Made by a program: the position numbers and the translations under genes
The notes under the pieces: generated by a model
What the model was told of the DNA's origin: nothing
Seen by the model: only the letters and a program-made list of their open reading frames with translations
Databases searched by the model: none
Shown: positions 15,791 through 24,159 of the stretch, one piece after another
Layout: each line of letters starts with the position of its first letter
Numbering within the stretch: position 1 is the first letter of the stretch
Assembly (NCBI RefSeq): GCF_009377235.1
Contig: NZ_VMNX01000094.1
Coordinates: 1 to 33,492 of the forward strand
Length of the DNA: 33,492 nt
DNA from: Streptomyces acidicola
Lineage (GTDB): Bacteria; Actinomycetota; Actinomycetes; Streptomycetales; Streptomycetaceae
Reading direction: 5' to 3'

Positions 15791-16904
15791 GGGACTCGGT
15801 TCCACATGCGGTGCAGGTGTAGGTGCGCTCACCCAGCGGCAGTGCGTGCTTGGCTCTCGCATCGCAGCGCGCGCAGTCCATGGTGGTGTGCGCGGGGTGC
15901 ACGAGGCGGATGTCCCGCCCGTGCTTGCGGCCCATCTCGATCAGAGCGGCCTTGGTGGCGCCGATGGCGGCGTCAGCGGCCTTGCGGGCCATGGTCGTCC
16001 TGGCCAGGAACTTCGGACGGAAGTCCTCGACAGCGATGGCGTCATGGTCGCGGACAACCTTCTTTGCCCACTTGCGACCGGTGTCCTCACGCTGCCTCGC
16101 AACCTTCTTATGCGCCTTCGCCGGCAGCTTCTTCGCCTCGCGGTAACCCTTCGATCCGGGCCGGCCCTTCTTGGGCTTGCGGCGGGCCATCATCCGGTCG
16201 TACCGGGTCAGCTTCGCCCTCGCCTTCCTGCCGTGCTCTGCGTGCGGCAGGTCGTGCGTGTCGGACGTGGTGGTCGCGGTCTCCTTCACACCCCAGTCGA
16301 CGCCGAGTGCGCGGCCGGTCTCCGGCAGGGGCTGGACCCGGGCGGGGACAACGAACGAGCAGTACCAATGCCCGAGGCTGTCCTGGTACACCCGCACCGA
16401 GGACGGCTCAGCCGGCAGTTCCCGCGACCACACCACCACCACGACGATGCCGCCCGCCAGGTGCAGCCGGCCGTCCTTCAACCGGAACCCGCGCTTTGTG
16501 TAGTTGAGGGTCGCCAGTGCCTCGCGTTTGGTCTTCCACATCGGCATCCCGGACCGGCGCGCCATGGGCAAGCGCTCTTGGATGTCCTTGTGCGCCTTGG
16601 CGCGGGAGCGGCCGAAGTCGCGAATGACCTGCTGCTGGACAACCGACGAGCCCTCACGCAGCCACCGCGAACAAGCGCGGGCCTCGGTCAGCATCCTGTC
16701 GAGCTGAGCCGGGCCGCACGTGGCCTTCCGGCCGGTGGACTTGGTTCGCAGGTGTAAGGCCCTGGACTTGGCGACGCATTCGTTCCACACCCAGCGGCAC
16801 CGGCCCCACTCCGCCTCCAAAGCGGTGCGGGCAGTGCACGACACGCGCAGCCGGTAGGTGTACCGGGCATACCCCACCTCCGCACCCGCCCTCACCTGCG
16901 CCAT
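15684..16904 (-). CDS. tnpB: RNA-guided endonuclease TnpB (IS200/IS605 OrfB)
   Basis: 406-residue programmable nuclease of the family ancestral to Cas12. The RuvC triad looks intact: Asp203 (GVDWG), Glu293 (AVEDF) and Asp374 (RDKNSA). The zinc ribbon is Cys344, Cys347, Cys364 and Cys367. The N-terminal wedge-like region starts YARYTYRLRVS. Using an RNA transcribed from its own 3' end, TnpB cuts the emptied donor site so the element is retained. The start at 16904 has GAGGGGGG just upstream; the frame is open further. Leu50 is TTA (16755-16757). The short basic and Pro-rich C-terminal tail is encoded within the predicted omega-RNA. Confidence 0.9.
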   Translation of the reverse strand: MAQVRAGAEVGYARYTYRLRVSCTARTALEAEWGRCRWVWNECVAKSRALHLRTKSTGRKATCGPAQLDRMLTEARACSRWLREGSSVVQQQVIRDFGRSRAKAHKDIQERLPMARRSGMPMWKTKREALATLNYTKRGFRLKDGRLHLAGGIVVVVVWSRELPAEPSSVRVYQDSLGHWYCSFVVPARVQPLPETGRALGVDWGVKETATTTSDTHDLPHAEHGRKARAKLTRYDRMMARRKPKKGRPGSKGYREAKKLPAKAHKKVARQREDTGRKWAKKVVRDHDAIAVEDFRPKFLARTTMARKAADAAIGATKAALIEMGRKHGRDIRLVHPAHTTMDCARCDARAKHALPLGERTYTCTACGTESPRDKNSARVMLVRAGLNPAGADGGRPPGAPLQEAA

Positions 16905-17362
16905 CTCGCCCCCCTCACAGCTCCGGCCGGGACACTGCGCCATCCCGAACCCCTCGAAGGACCATACGTACGACAGCCGCACAAACGCCCACCGATCCCA
17001 CAGCCACCACCCCGACCAGCGACCACAGGCACACGCGTTCCCATCACCTCAGCCACACCGACAGCGGCACGGACGCTCCCCACCCTGAACCGGACACGGC
17101 GACACTCCGCGTCACAACACCCCGATGCGACTCCCCGGCGCGAACACCGGAGCCGCCTCGCAAGAAACAGATGAACGGCCGCACCCGTACTCCGCCCGGG
17201 ACGCCAACTCTGCTTCCAAGCAGGCTCGTTGAACGTCACGTCCGCCGCGAGGAACACGGGCACGCCTGATCCGTCCCGGCGGCGGTCGCCGGACGGGGAC
17301 GGATCAGGGTGCTCGCCTCTGTCGTCAACAACCCTCTACGCCGCTACGCCGCCTACGCCCCC
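16905..17362. other. Intergenic region upstream of tnpB
   Basis: About 460 nt between tnpB and the CNNM operon, both on the minus strand. It probably holds the undetected left end of the TnpB element and, at 17265-17308, a long hairpin after the CNNM operon. I saw no coding sequence with a ribosome site, and no tnpA. Confidence 0.6.
17265..17308 (-). terminator. Long hairpin downstream of the CNNM operon
   Basis: Perfect 13-bp stem CCTGATCCGTCCC (17265-17277) and GGGACGGATCAGG (17296-17308) around an 18-nt loop that itself can pair CGGC with GCCG. It lies about 55 nt past the stop of the second CNNM gene. There is no clear U-run, so it may terminate or stabilise the transcript. Confidence 0.6.
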
Positions 17363-18382
17363 CTAGGCAGCCTGCGGGTGCAGGAGGCGGGCCAGCAGGT
17401 CGTCCAGCGTGACCATGCCGGTGAGCCGGCCACCGTCGTCGCACACGACGGCGAGGGACGCGCGGCGCTGGCGCAGCTGCTCGATGGCATGGCCGACGGT
17501 GTCCCGCGCAGCCAGCTCCGGCACCGGCCGGGCGATGTCCCGCGCGGTCGCGGTGCGGCCCCGGCCGCGGGCGATCAGCACGTCGCGGACGTGGACCGAG
17601 CCGACGACCAGCGGGCCGTCGCGCACCAGCAGGCGGCTGCGGTCGTACTCGGCCGCCGTGGCGATGATGGTGTCGAGTCCGGCCTCCGCCGGTACCGAGA
17701 TGATCTCGGCGGCCGGGACCTGGAGGTCGCCCACCGGGGTCTGGGGCTCGGTGAGCGAGTTGGTGATCAGTTCGGAGTCGTCCTTGCTGATCAGGCCCAG
17801 ACGTTCGGATTCCTCGACGAGGTGGGTGAGCTGCTCGCGGTTGTGGACGGAGGTGATCTCGTCGCGTGGGGTGACCCGGCACAGCCGGACCAGGCTGTTG
17901 CTCACCTTGTTGAGGACCCAGATCAGGGGGCGGACGGCCGCCACCACCCCGCGGAAAGGCGGGGAGAGCAGCATCGCGGAACGCTCGGGGTGGGCGATGG
18001 CCCATGACTTCGGCGCCATCTCGCCGACCACCATGTGCAGGAACACCACCACGATCATGGCCAGGGCGAACGCCACGCCGTAGCTGAGCGCGCTCGGCAG
18101 GCCCAGCGCGTGCAGCAGCGGGTCGAGTTCGTGGGAGATCGCGGGCTTGGACACCGAGCCCAGGCCAAGGGTGCAGACGGTGATGCCGAGCTGGGCACCG
18201 GCCAGCATCAGCGACAGCTCGCGCATACCGGCGAGGGCCGCCTTGGCGCCGCGCTGTCCCTCGGCCGCGGCCTTCTCCATACGGTGCCGCTTGGCGGCGA
18301 CCAGCGCGAACTCGGCCGCGACGAAGAACCCACTGCCGATCAGCAGCAGCACGGTGACGAAGAGCGCCATCGGGAAACTCAT
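17363..18382 (-). CDS. CNNM/HlyC-CorC-like transporter with CBS pair (short form)
   Basis: 339-residue membrane protein with an N-terminal DUF21 (CNNM) domain of about four hydrophobic segments and the family motif VVGEMAPKSWA near residue 120, then two CBS domains (about 195-335; the second ends GRLTGMVTLDDLLARLL). CNNM proteins are linked to Mg2+ or other cation export and often sense adenine nucleotides through CBS. Unlike its upstream partner it lacks a C-terminal CorC_HlyC domain. Its ATG overlaps the partner's stop by 4 nt, so the two are translationally coupled and may form a heterodimer. Confidence 0.88.
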   Translation of the reverse strand: MSFPMALFVTVLLLIGSGFFVAAEFALVAAKRHRMEKAAAEGQRGAKAALAGMRELSLMLAGAQLGITVCTLGLGSVSKPAISHELDPLLHALGLPSALSYGVAFALAMIVVVFLHMVVGEMAPKSWAIAHPERSAMLLSPPFRGVVAAVRPLIWVLNKVSNSLVRLCRVTPRDEITSVHNREQLTHLVEESERLGLISKDDSELITNSLTEPQTPVGDLQVPAAEIISVPAEAGLDTIIATAAEYDRSRLLVRDGPLVVGSVHVRDVLIARGRGRTATARDIARPVPELAARDTVGHAIEQLRQRRASLAVVCDDGGRLTGMVTLDDLLARLLHPQAA

Positions 18383-19752
18383 GCCTGCTCCTCCTCACGT
18401 TCCACCACGGCCACCCGCTCCAGACGCACCCGTTCGGGCACGTGCCGGTCGAGGGTGCGTACATCGATCACGGCGCTGCCGCCGTCGGGCAGATCCACGG
18501 TGAGCCGGTCGCCGACGGCCGGGAAACGGCCGAGCCGGTCCACGATCAGGCCGGCCACGGTGTCGTAGTCCTCCTCCTCTGGCAGTGCGATGCCGGTGGC
18601 CTCGGCGACCTCGTCCAGGCGGCGTCCGGCGTCCACCAGCCAGCCGCTGCCGGCGCCATTGCCGCTGCCACTGCCGTCCGGGCCACTGCCGTCCGGGACG
18701 GCGATCTCGGTGACGGTGTCGCTCTCATCGGCGATGTCGCCGACCAGTTCCTCCGCGATGTCCTCGTACGTGACGATGCCCGCGACGCCGCCGTGCTCGT
18801 CGAGGACGACGGCGAACTCGTCGTCCCGCTCCCGCATCCGGTCCACCGCGTCCGGCAGCGGCAGCGTGTCCGGCAGCAGCAGCGGGCGGCGGGCGATCGC
18901 ACCCGCCGTGGTGGCGGAGAAACCGTCGGCGGGCAGGTGCATCAGTTCCCGGACGCCCAGCACGCCGCTGACGTCGTCCGGGTGGTCGCCGAGCACGGGG
19001 TAGTTGGAGTGGCCGTGCTTGGCGATCAGGTCGACCGCCTCGGCGGCGGAGGCGTCCTTGCGGACGAAGACGGCGTCGGCGCGCGGCACCATCACCTCGT
19101 CCAGCGTGCGGTCGGAGAACTCCAGCGCGTGGTCGAGCAGCTCGGCGGTGTCCTTGGGCAGCTGGCCCTGCTCGCGGGATTCGCCGATCAGATGTCCGAG
19201 CTCCTCCAGGGAGGCGCCGTGATGCAGCTCCTCGACCGGCTCGATGCCGATCCTGCGCAGCAGCTTGTTGGCCGCACCGTCGAAGACGTGGACGACCGGG
19301 CCGACGACCTTCAGATACGCCAGCGTCGAGGCGGCCAGTGACTTGGCCAGCCGCTCCGGTACCGCGAGGGCGAGGTTCTTGGGGGCCAGCTCGCCGAGCA
19401 CCATCTGCACGAAGGTGGCCAGGACGAAGGCCAGCACCACGGAGATGCCGGAGACGGCACCCTCAGGGACGCCCATCCCGGTGAGGACCGGGTTGAGCAG
19501 CGCCGACACCGAGGGCTCGGCGATGAAACCGACGACCAGGCCGGTGACGGTGATGCCGAGCTGGGCGCCCGACAGCATGAACGACAGCCGCTCCAGCACC
19601 TTCAGCGCGCGGGCGGCCCTCTTGTCGCCCGCTTCGGCCTCCCGCGCGAGGGCGAGGCGGTCGGCGGAGACGTAAGCGAATTCCTGGGCGACGAAGTATC
19701 CGGTGCCGGCCGTCAGGATGAGAACGGCCAGCAGCCCCAGAGCGGCACTCAT
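18379..19752 (-). CDS. CNNM/HlyC-CorC family transporter with CBS and CorC_HlyC domains
   Basis: 457-residue membrane protein, first gene of the pair. DUF21 (about 1-190) carries VLGELAPKNLA at about 118-128. The CBS pair spans about 215-335, with DEHGGVAGIVTYEDIAEELVGDI in CBS2. The CorC_HlyC domain covers about 360-450, interrupted by a short GSG-rich insert. A cation (Mg2+/Co2+) transport role is inferred from the family. I chose the ATG at 19752 (MSAALG...) because it opens directly into the first membrane helix. A candidate BlaI operator (20151-20168) lies about 400 nt upstream, and on the minus strand it includes TAGAAT, a good -10 hexamer. Confidence 0.88.
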   Translation of the reverse strand: MSAALGLLAVLILTAGTGYFVAQEFAYVSADRLALAREAEAGDKRAARALKVLERLSFMLSGAQLGITVTGLVVGFIAEPSVSALLNPVLTGMGVPEGAVSGISVVLAFVLATFVQMVLGELAPKNLALAVPERLAKSLAASTLAYLKVVGPVVHVFDGAANKLLRRIGIEPVEELHHGASLEELGHLIGESREQGQLPKDTAELLDHALEFSDRTLDEVMVPRADAVFVRKDASAAEAVDLIAKHGHSNYPVLGDHPDDVSGVLGVRELMHLPADGFSATTAGAIARRPLLLPDTLPLPDAVDRMRERDDEFAVVLDEHGGVAGIVTYEDIAEELVGDIADESDTVTEIAVPDGSGPDGSGSGNGAGSGWLVDAGRRLDEVAEATGIALPEEEDYDTVAGLIVDRLGRFPAVGDRLTVDLPDGGSAVIDVRTLDRHVPERVRLERVAVVEREEEQA

Positions 19753-20150
19753 CGAACACCACCCCGCCATGTGCCGTACTCAGGAAAAGCCTGGCGGGGT
19801 GGTCGGGGACTGTGCCCCGAGGGGTCCGTCGTTCTGGCGGACAAAGGTGTGCTCCTTGCAGTCGGTCCGTTTCAGGACAACGCGTGTGTCCTGATGCCTG
19901 TTCCCACTCCTGTCCGGCGGTCCACCGCGGTGGGCCACCAGCGCTGCACCAACGCTGCCCGCACTCCGCCCCTCCGGCCGGGCCACGGCCGTCCTGTGCG
20001 GGCGCCGTGCGGTGCGCCCGGGACCGGACCGCCCCTCGCGGGGGCGCGCTCGGAGCGGTCCGGCCGGCACGTGATGGTCGCCGCCGGGCCGACCATGGAC
20101 CCGGGTGACCGGCAGCGGGCACACCTCACCCCGGCGCGACCGCCCTGTGA

Positions 20151-20168
20151 TTCTACTTGCCTGTAGAA
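20151..20168. promoter_or_regulatory. BlaI-type operator, box A
   Basis: TTCTACT-TGCC-TGTAGAA: 7-bp arms with one mismatch (T opposite T) and the same 4-bp spacer as the other boxes. On the minus strand it contains TAGAAT, a good -10 element facing the CNNM operon. Confidence 0.6.
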
Positions 20169-20177
20169 AGTCGGCCC

Positions 20178-20243
20178 GCAGAGGGGTGGCGGCGCACCCG
20201 CGGAGGGGTGGCGGCACACCCACAGAGGGGTGGCGACGCATTC
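20178..20243 (+). repeat. Three 22-bp direct repeats
   Basis: Three abutting units of 22 bp (20178-20199, 20200-20221, 20222-20243) share GAGGGGTGGCG. Units 1 and 2 differ at two or three bases, unit 3 at several. They lie between operator boxes A and B, and 22 bp is close to two helical turns, so each unit would present the same face to a binding protein. Confidence 0.8.
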
Positions 20244-20306
20244 CGAGGCATGCGACAGACTTCGGCCGGGGGCGGACGGACCCACCCCTCCACGCCCTGC
20301 TGATAA

Positions 20307-20326
20307 CTTCTACATCAATGTAGAAG
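20307..20326. promoter_or_regulatory. BlaI-type operator, box B (terB)
   Basis: CTTCTACA-TCAA-TGTAGAAG: perfect 8-bp arms, spacer 4 bp. It lies 38 nt before the terB ATG, consistent with overlap of the core promoter or transcription start. Confidence 0.75.
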
Positions 20327-20363
20327 ACTTCTGCACGCATCCCGAGACACGTACGGAGCTGGC

Positions 20364-20819
20364 ATGGCCCTGTGGGACCGCATCAAGGAATCCGCGTCGA
20401 CAATGCAGACGCAGCTCAACGCGAAGAAGAACGACCTCAAGAGCGGCGCCTTCCGCGACTCCAGCATGGCCATGTGCGCCCTCGTCGCAGCCGCCGACGG
20501 CACCATCGACCCCTCCGAACGCCAGCGCGTCGCCCAGCTCATCGCCACCAACGAAGTCCTCCAGAACTTCGACGCCATGGACCTGCGCCGCCGCTTCGAG
20601 GACAACCTCGACAAACTCACCGCCGACTTCGACTTCGGCAAGGTCAGCGTCCTGCAGGAAATCGCCAAAGCCAAGAAGAAGCCCGCCGAAGCCCGCGCCG
20701 TCATCCAGATCGGCATCGTCATCGGCGGCGCCGACGGCGACTTCGACAAAACCGAACAAGCCGTCGTCCGCGAAGCCTGCTTCACCCTCGACCTCCCGCC
20801 CCACGAGTTCGACCTCTGA
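20364..20819 (+). CDS. TerB family tellurite resistance protein
   Basis: 151-residue cytosolic all-helical protein of the TerB fold. Two DG-type acidic motifs, ADGTIDPSE (Asp45-Glu52) and ADGDFDKTE (Asp124-Glu131), are the conserved metal-binding pair of this family. TerB and TerD proteins act together at membranes in tellurite, phage and stress responses; the exact reaction is unknown. GGAG precedes the ATG. Operator box B sits 38 nt upstream, and a perfect 20-bp hairpin follows the stop, so the gene forms a single-gene transcription unit probably under BlaI control. Confidence 0.9.
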   Translation: MALWDRIKESASTMQTQLNAKKNDLKSGAFRDSSMAMCALVAAADGTIDPSERQRVAQLIATNEVLQNFDAMDLRRRFEDNLDKLTADFDFGKVSVLQEIAKAKKKPAEARAVIQIGIVIGGADGDFDKTEQAVVREACFTLDLPPHEFDL

Positions 20820-20826
20820 CCACCCC

Positions 20827-20876
20827 ACGGCACTCATGCCGGGCCGCCCACAGCAACGGCCCGGCATGAGTGCCGT
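20827..20876 (+). terminator. Perfect 20-bp hairpin after terB
   Basis: ACGGCACTCATGCCGGGCCG (20827-20846) is the exact reverse complement of 20857-20876, with a 10-nt loop. It starts 7 nt after the terB stop. The stem is much longer than needed for termination and there is only a weak T tract (TCTTC), as often seen in Streptomyces. Confidence 0.8.
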
Positions 20877-20903
20877 CTTCGGTGAGAACTGGAGACTGGA
20901 GCA

Positions 20904-21518
20904 GTGACCTTGGACGTCGGACGGTCCGGCAGGCGAAGCAGACTGCGACACGTGCGGCTGGTGGCCGTGCTGGCGAGTACGGGCCTTCTGGTGGGCATCG
21001 TGCTGTCGGCCCTTCCTCAGGAACCCCTTCCTCCGCCGTTCAGTGCCGGTCACCACGAGGACGGCGGCACTGCGGGCGGGCCCGTGGCACACGAGGCCGA
21101 GGCGGTTTTCCGGGTACTCGAGCACGCCGGGCTCCCCATGGAGAACGTTGTCCTTCACACCCGCCGCGACCAGGATCCGGACGGGCTGCTCGGGCGGCAT
21201 GACGGCTACCACAGCAAGGTGACCTTCGAGGACCGCCGGATCGACGGGGGCGCCGTCGCCGCCGCGGACCCCGGCAGTGTTCAGCTCGGCGGCGCGATCG
21301 AGGTGTTCCGAGGCACCGGTGCCGCTCTCGCCCGTGTGGAGCGGCTGCGGTCCGACGCCGCCCACCCGGATCTGGCCGAGTACGTCTACCACAGGGGGCG
21401 CATCCTGCTGCGCCTCTCGCCGTACCTGAGGGAACCGTCGGCCGACGCCTACGCGGCCGTGGTCGGCGCCTCCGCGTTGCCCAGGTCGACGGCGGATCCG
21501 GTGTCCGGGACCGTGTGA
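20904..21518 (+). CDS. Unrecognised membrane-anchored or secreted protein
   Basis: 204 residues from a GTG with GGAG just upstream. A basic N-terminus (RSGRRSRLRHVR) precedes one hydrophobic helix at about 18-37, so it is either a signal peptide or an anchor; no lipobox Cys is present. After a Pro/Gly/His-rich spacer, a soluble domain of about 140 residues includes YHSKVTFEDRRI and a later block AEYVYHRGRILLRLSPYL. I do not recognise the family. The 20-bp hairpin separates it from terB, and it converges on the LCP gene with 47 nt between stops. Confidence 0.65.
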   Translation: MTLDVGRSGRRSRLRHVRLVAVLASTGLLVGIVLSALPQEPLPPPFSAGHHEDGGTAGGPVAHEAEAVFRVLEHAGLPMENVVLHTRRDQDPDGLLGRHDGYHSKVTFEDRRIDGGAVAAADPGSVQLGGAIEVFRGTGAALARVERLRSDAAHPDLAEYVYHRGRILLRLSPYLREPSADAYAAVVGASALPRSTADPVSGTV

Positions 21519-21565
21519 GCCGGCCGTGTGACCGGATGCCGTCTCACCGAATACCGAAAGTCGTC

Positions 21566-22987
21566 CTACCGGATGTCGTCGAGGTCGAGGTCGCTTCCGA
21601 CGACGAGGGTCACCACTCCTGCGGCGGCGTCCGCGTTCTGTCCGGCCCTGACGTCGGGCAGCCGCGAGGCGAGTACGTCGGCCGACGTCTCCAGCCCCTG
21701 CGGGTGGGTGACCGTGGTGGTGCGGGTGGTCTCCGGTGCGTTGCCCGTGCCGACGACGGTGAAGCCGGACTCGCGCAGCCTCTCGGCCACGGTGGCGGCA
21801 CGCCCCGCCACGCCGGTGCCGTTGAGGACCTGCACGCGCACGGCGGAGGCGTACACCGGGTTCTTCCCCTCCGCCGTCAGCTTCTTCTTGTCGACCTCCC
21901 GGTCCTTGGCGAGGGAGGTGAACAGGTCGGCGGCCTGCGGGTACTGCCACACGACGTTGGCCTTGTCGGTGGCCACGTCGGCCTCGCGCGGGTAGTTGGG
22001 GACGGTGAGGAAGGTCAGCCGGTCGGTGGGAATGCCCTGGAGCTCGGAGGCGAGGCCGTACAGCGGCTCGATGCCGGCCAGGTCCTCGTCCGTGGTGAGC
22101 GACTTGGTCGCGGACTGCATGAAGCCGTACAGCGCGTTCGGGCTGGTCAGCTTGGACTGTGCCTTGTCGGCCAGCGCTTCCATGAACTCCTGCTGGCGGC
22201 CGATCCGGCCGATGTCGGAGCCGTCACCGACGCTGTAGCGGGCGCGTACGTAGCCCAGCGCGGCCTCGTCCTTGACGGTCTGGCAGCCGGCTTCCAGTTC
22301 CAGGTGCGCCTTCTCGTCGTTGATGGCCTGCTCGGGGCAGACCTCTATGCCGTCCAGGGCGTTGACCATCCCCTTGAAGCCCTGGAAGTCCATGGACATG
22401 AAGTGGTCGATACGCAGTCCGGTGTTGGCCTCGATCGTCCTGATGCTGCAGGCGGCGGCGTCGGCGACCTCGCCGCCGGTGCCCCCGATCGCGAACGCCG
22501 CGTTGATCTTGGAGCGGAGCGCGGCGGACGTCGTGCCGTCACTCTTGTCGCACGCGGGTATCTCGACCCACGAGTCACGCGGGAACGACACCACCGTGGC
22601 CCACTTCCGGTCCGCCGGGATGTGCACCACCATCAGCGTGTCCGACTGCATGGTGGTCAGGCCCTTGCCGTACCCGGCGTTGGCGCCGTCACGGCTGTCC
22701 GAGCCGACGACCAGGATGTTCTTCGAACCGGGGCTGAGGTTGACGGGACGGTTCCCGCCGAGCTTGTTGTCGAGATCGGCGGCCTGGATGTTGTCGTCGA
22801 GGTCCTGGTATATCCAGGCTCCGACCCCGGCGACACCGAGGAGGAGCACCGCGGAACCCCCGGCGACCCACGCGGCGATCCGGCCGCGCCGTGTCAGCCG
22901 TGCCGGGCGTCCCTCCTTGTCGCCGACCGGAGTGCGCCGGCGCCTGCCCGAACCGCTCACCGGCGGGCCCCTTTCGTCCTCGGCCAC
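21566..22987 (-). CDS. LCP (LytR-CpsA-Psr) family cell-wall ligase with LytR_C domain
   Basis: 473-residue type II membrane protein. A basic cytoplasmic tail (1-35) is followed by a membrane helix at about 37-60. The LCP domain runs from about 90 to 260, with NILVVGSDSRDG, QSDTLMVVHI and VVSFPRDSWVEIP containing the Arg/Asp residues that bind lipid-linked substrate. A LytR_C domain lies at about 385-470. LCP enzymes attach wall teichoic acids or other glycopolymers to peptidoglycan. The GTG start at 22987 has only a weak ribosome site. Operator box C lies about 80 nt upstream, and on this strand its right arm gives TAGAGT, a good -10, so control by the nearby BlaI is likely. Confidence 0.9.
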   Translation of the reverse strand: MAEDERGPPVSGSGRRRRTPVGDKEGRPARLTRRGRIAAWVAGGSAVLLLGVAGVGAWIYQDLDDNIQAADLDNKLGGNRPVNLSPGSKNILVVGSDSRDGANAGYGKGLTTMQSDTLMVVHIPADRKWATVVSFPRDSWVEIPACDKSDGTTSAALRSKINAAFAIGGTGGEVADAAACSIRTIEANTGLRIDHFMSMDFQGFKGMVNALDGIEVCPEQAINDEKAHLELEAGCQTVKDEAALGYVRARYSVGDGSDIGRIGRQQEFMEALADKAQSKLTSPNALYGFMQSATKSLTTDEDLAGIEPLYGLASELQGIPTDRLTFLTVPNYPREADVATDKANVVWQYPQAADLFTSLAKDREVDKKKLTAEGKNPVYASAVRVQVLNGTGVAGRAATVAERLRESGFTVVGTGNAPETTRTTTVTHPQGLETSADVLASRLPDVRAGQNADAAAGVVTLVVGSDLDLDDIR

Positions 22988-23064
22988 ACCCGGCCGGTCA
23001 GTTGCTCATGAACGTTCGGCACCAGTGCTCACCCATGCTCACCAGTGCTCTCCGAACGGCGGAA

Positions 23065-23082
23065 CTCTACACTCATGTAGAG
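23065..23082. promoter_or_regulatory. BlaI-type operator, box C (LCP gene)
   Basis: CTCTACA-CTCA-TGTAGAG: perfect 7-bp arms, spacer 4 bp. It lies between the end of the M56 gene and the start of the LCP gene, both on the minus strand, so it can only control the LCP gene. Confidence 0.75.
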
Positions 23083-23220
23083 ATACGAGCGGGGCGCCAC
23101 TACGTCTCACCGCATCCGGCTCCGAGAGCTCCTCAGTACACGGCCGACGGCTCAGGCCTTCACGGGGGTCATCGCCGGGCCTGCCGCCTTGGTCGCCGGC
23201 CCGGCCGATCCCCCGTGAAC

Positions 23221-24153
23221 TCAGAGCGGCGTGGCGGCGTAGAGGATGAAGAACATGGTCACGGCGGAGTTCGCGGACGACATCGCGGACACGGCCGTGC
23301 CCGCCGCCGCACCCCACGCCGCCAGCCCCACCGTGGTGAACACCGACGGCCAGCTCCGCACCGCGGGAGCCGGACCGAGCAGGGCCGCCACCCGGCGCGG
23401 CACCGGCCCGGGCATGGCGAAGCCCGCGAGCGTGGACACCGGAGTCCCGCGGGAGACAAGGGCCGCCTTGCCGATCGCCTGGGCCACGGTCCGGCGGCTG
23501 CCGACGGTCTGGGCCGCGATCTCGTCCGCCCACCGCTCCGCCGTGTACGACACGGCCGTCCGCAGCGGGCGCAGGAACGGGTTGGCGCGGGCGGCGAGCT
23601 GGACGGCCAGAAGGAAGCGGTGGTGCCGGGCGGCCAGGTGCGCCCGTTCATGGGAGAACAGCGCCCGCCGCTCGGCCGGTTCCAGGCAGTCCAGCAGGGC
23701 CGTGGTCACCACCACGCGGCCCCGGCGGCCTCCGGGCAGGGCGTACGCATAGGGCACGTCGTCAGGGAGTACGGCCACCTCCGTGTCCGGCAGCCCGGCC
23801 AGCGCCTGGTGAGCACGGTGGCGGACCCGGCCGTGCCGCCACAGCGCCCTGCCGGAGGCCACGAGCACGGCGACCAACGCGGGGATCGCCGCCTTGCCGG
23901 CCACCTCGTCGTACGGCACCGCCTCGCGCACCTCGGGGTCCGACCAGCCGTCCGGCAGCGGGTTGCCGGGCAGCTGGGCGGTGCCGACCACCATCACGAG
24001 CCCCAGACACACCGTGCTGCACGTCGCCATCACTCCGGCCACCACGGTCAGCAGACGCGTCGCGGTCCTCGGATGCAGATGCTGCTCGGCCAGCCGCGCG
24101 ATCGGCCATGCCGTCAACGGCAGCACCAGCGGCAGAAAGACGAAGACCCCCAT
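23221..24153 (-). CDS. M56 family metallopeptidase (BlaR1-like)
   Basis: 310-residue membrane metalloprotease. Zinc motif HERAH at 168-172 with a likely third ligand in AERWADE (about 206-211). Hydrophobic segments lie at about 3-20, 34-58, 88-100 and two near the C-terminus, as in the BlaR1/MecR1 protease unit, but no penicillin-binding sensor domain is attached. The BlaI gene ends 6 nt upstream, so the pair is one operon. In BlaR1/BlaI systems the protease leads to repressor cleavage on signal; by analogy this protein would inactivate the adjacent repressor. The signal is unknown. Confidence 0.88.
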   Translation of the reverse strand: MGVFVFLPLVLPLTAWPIARLAEQHLHPRTATRLLTVVAGVMATCSTVCLGLVMVVGTAQLPGNPLPDGWSDPEVREAVPYDEVAGKAAIPALVAVLVASGRALWRHGRVRHRAHQALAGLPDTEVAVLPDDVPYAYALPGGRRGRVVVTTALLDCLEPAERRALFSHERAHLAARHHRFLLAVQLAARANPFLRPLRTAVSYTAERWADEIAAQTVGSRRTVAQAIGKAALVSRGTPVSTLAGFAMPGPVPRRVAALLGPAPAVRSWPSVFTTVGLAAWGAAAGTAVSAMSSANSAVTMFFILYAATPL

Positions 24154-24159
24154 GAGGCT

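Larger units (their letters stand above)
15647..16904 (-). mobile_element. IS1341-type (tnpB-only) IS200/IS605 element
   Basis: The element consists of a tnpB gene and a hairpin-rich right end; no Y1 transposase (tnpA) is present on either side. The right boundary is placed just outside the 15649-15677 hairpin. I could not place the left end in the roughly 400 nt upstream of tnpB, so the stated limit is the tnpB start. Such elements depend on a TnpA supplied from elsewhere. Confidence 0.65.
19753..20363. other. Divergent regulatory region, CNNM operon / terB
   Basis: About 610 nt without a supportable gene. From left to right it holds GC-rich inverted repeats (a 9-bp arm CCGGACCGC with its partner), a BlaI-type operator at 20151-20168, three 22-bp direct repeats at 20178-20243, and a second, perfect operator at 20307-20326. 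It therefore must contain promoters for both directions; the CNNM leader would be about 400 nt long. Confidence 0.65.

Noticed and set aside
16892..17263. tnpA-like transposase upstream of tnpB
   Set aside because: The minus-strand frame here lacks the Y1 HUH and Tyr motifs and reads as non-coding, Arg/Gly-rich sequence.
19753..20150. Small gene or riboswitch before the CNNM operon
   Set aside because: No ORF with a ribosome site and no recognisable riboswitch core; only generic GC-rich inverted repeats.
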